A stretch of 64,000 bases of DNA from NCBI GenBank assembly GCA_963989385.1, contig OZ022499.1:76384203-76448202 (forward strand). Reading direction: 5' to 3'. Position 1 is the stretch's first letter, and every line of letters starts with the position of its first letter. The notes under the pieces were generated by a model. That model was not told the origin of the DNA. It did no database searches and saw only the letters and a program-made list of their open reading frames with translations. Positions 63,110 through 64,000 of this stretch are shown here, piece by piece. The position numbers and the translations under genes are program-made. The DNA comes from Ctena decussata. Its lineage: Eukaryota > Mollusca > Bivalvia > Lucinida > Lucinidae.

Positions 63110-64000
63110 CATCTATATTTTGAGATAAATTAAGTAAAATAATGCCGTGTTCACGAAACGTGTAGGACAGTCTGACAGAGCCTGGTAAATAGCATCGGCA
63201 AAAATATTCTAAATTGCACGCGTACAACATCATTTACCAGTTTTGGTTAGACACTTAATTATAATTTTCTTTTCGCGAAATCGAGTAATGCCCCACTTTT
63301 TCCTCTACAAAGTTGGGGTTTCAATGGTATCCATTACACGATCTCATTAACATGGTATTTGCATTTTTTTCTTCTTTTTTCTTTTGCATGAAATCAATCC
63401 AAATTTCAATGAAAAATGCCTGGAAAATTATAGAAATTACCGTTTTAAAGTGAAATGAGTAGCATGACGTCATTCCGCTAAAAAAATGGACCAGTTCACG
63501 CCTGCTTATTATCTCCTGAAGCACAACACCATGTTGTGAATAGAAAGTATTGAGGGGATGTCCGGTTGCGCTGGAGGGGACTAGAAATTGGGATGACACA
63601 AAGGTGAGTGAACCAGTTGAACCGAGATTTATTCTTTTCCAACGTCAAGTCTCAAAAGTCAGGAAATGTCATGAATGCACCCCTCTATTCATTCTCCTAT
63701 AGGTGTGAATCAAATTTGAAATCAGATTCTATGTTTAACAGCAGAAAGCCGTTTTGTCCGGGAGCAAGGGTAGTCGATATTATGCAGTTTTGATGGCATG
63801 CGAACAAATTGGAGATTCCTGAAGTTGCCGAGTGTAAATGATTCCATCCATCACCATAATTTAAAAGGGTTTAAGGTTAATATTCTTCACTGACCGAACT
63901 ATATTCCGTTATTATTCGTTGCCACGAAAATGGGCAATTTGTTAAATTTTGTGATTAAGGGGATCGGTTGTGCTTAAATGGATAAGTTGTGATTGAGTGG
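63110..64000. other. No recognisable gene at window end
   Basis: Short open frames (92 and 61 codons) have no domain. Nothing repeats or folds convincingly. Confidence 0.45.

Noticed and set aside
62156..63599. Small ORFs near the window end
   Set aside because: Open frames under 100 codons without domains, overlapping foldback repeats or having no support.

Overview
The window looks like intergenic DNA from a metazoan nuclear genome, most likely a bivalve mollusc. This rests on the tRNA-derived SINEs ending in (ATCA/ACCA)n tails, a BEL/Pao LTR retrotransposon, a Helentron, and hairpin-headed elements with minisatellite cores of the kind described in bivalves. No convincing host gene is visible. 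Every protein-coding stretch I can defend belongs to a mobile element: one intact Helentron ORF, one BEL/Pao gag-pol broken by a single stop, a 5'-truncated LINE reverse transcriptase, a shattered reverse-transcriptase relic, and a short unidentified relic.

Region 1 (1-12993) is a mosaic. It holds a ~875-bp foldback element (200-1075), an 892-bp TIR element carrying a SINE (1497-2388), and a reverse-transcriptase relic (about 3964-7510) split by two MITEs and several SINEs. A perfect 41-bp inverted repeat lies at 5358-5460. A cluster of two SINE families sits among diverged tandem copies of a host repeat (9780-12010). Many insertions keep target-site duplications, so the order of events can be read.

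Region 2 (12994-61996) is the main result. It is a single satellite array with a unit of about 0.8 kb. Only about 5 kb of satellite remains (roughly six units); the other ~44 kb is inserted mobile DNA. Across every major insertion the satellite resumes at the phase where it stopped, so the paralogous units act as empty-site controls and fix element ends to within a base or two. In order the insertions are: SINE (13236-13478); hairpin element M copy 1 (14853-16951, itself carrying a SINE); an inverted SINE; a LINE (17581-18796); hairpin element Q (19006-20402); a ~6.1-kb TIR-bounded insertion (20694-26764); a non-autonomous Helentron (27716-29534); hairpin element P (29642-31583); a 17,367-bp autonomous Helentron (32088-49454); and a three-level nest, W (49641-61301) > M copy 2 (50809-60953) > BEL/Pao (52004-60306).

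The Helentron carries one long ORF (start most likely 35871, end 43298). In order it encodes 10-residue repeats, a papain-like cysteine-protease domain resembling tegument/OTU-type deubiquitinases, 38-residue basic repeats, a CxxC/CxxC zinc domain, a HUH Rep nuclease with paired tyrosines, a PIF1-family helicase, and an AP-endonuclease-like domain with its catalytic motifs present. Its two ends match the 1.8-kb element at 27716-29534, giving an autonomous/non-autonomous pair in the same array. The other hairpin families (M, W, P, Q, R) share only the terminal layout: a start at T|A, a 5' palindrome, a CGTCCGTC-like or CGTACGTA-like tract, a tandem core, a 3' copy of the 5' terminus, a short hairpin, and an end before TT. 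I infer they are Helentron-mobilised families. Several cores are dense in TCAAGGTCA-type nuclear-receptor half-sites.

Region 3 (61997-64000) leaves the satellite at a sharp boundary and holds a further foldback element and palindromes, but no gene. Limits: all calls come from reading the sequence; identities, family names and fold assignments need alignment and profile searches.
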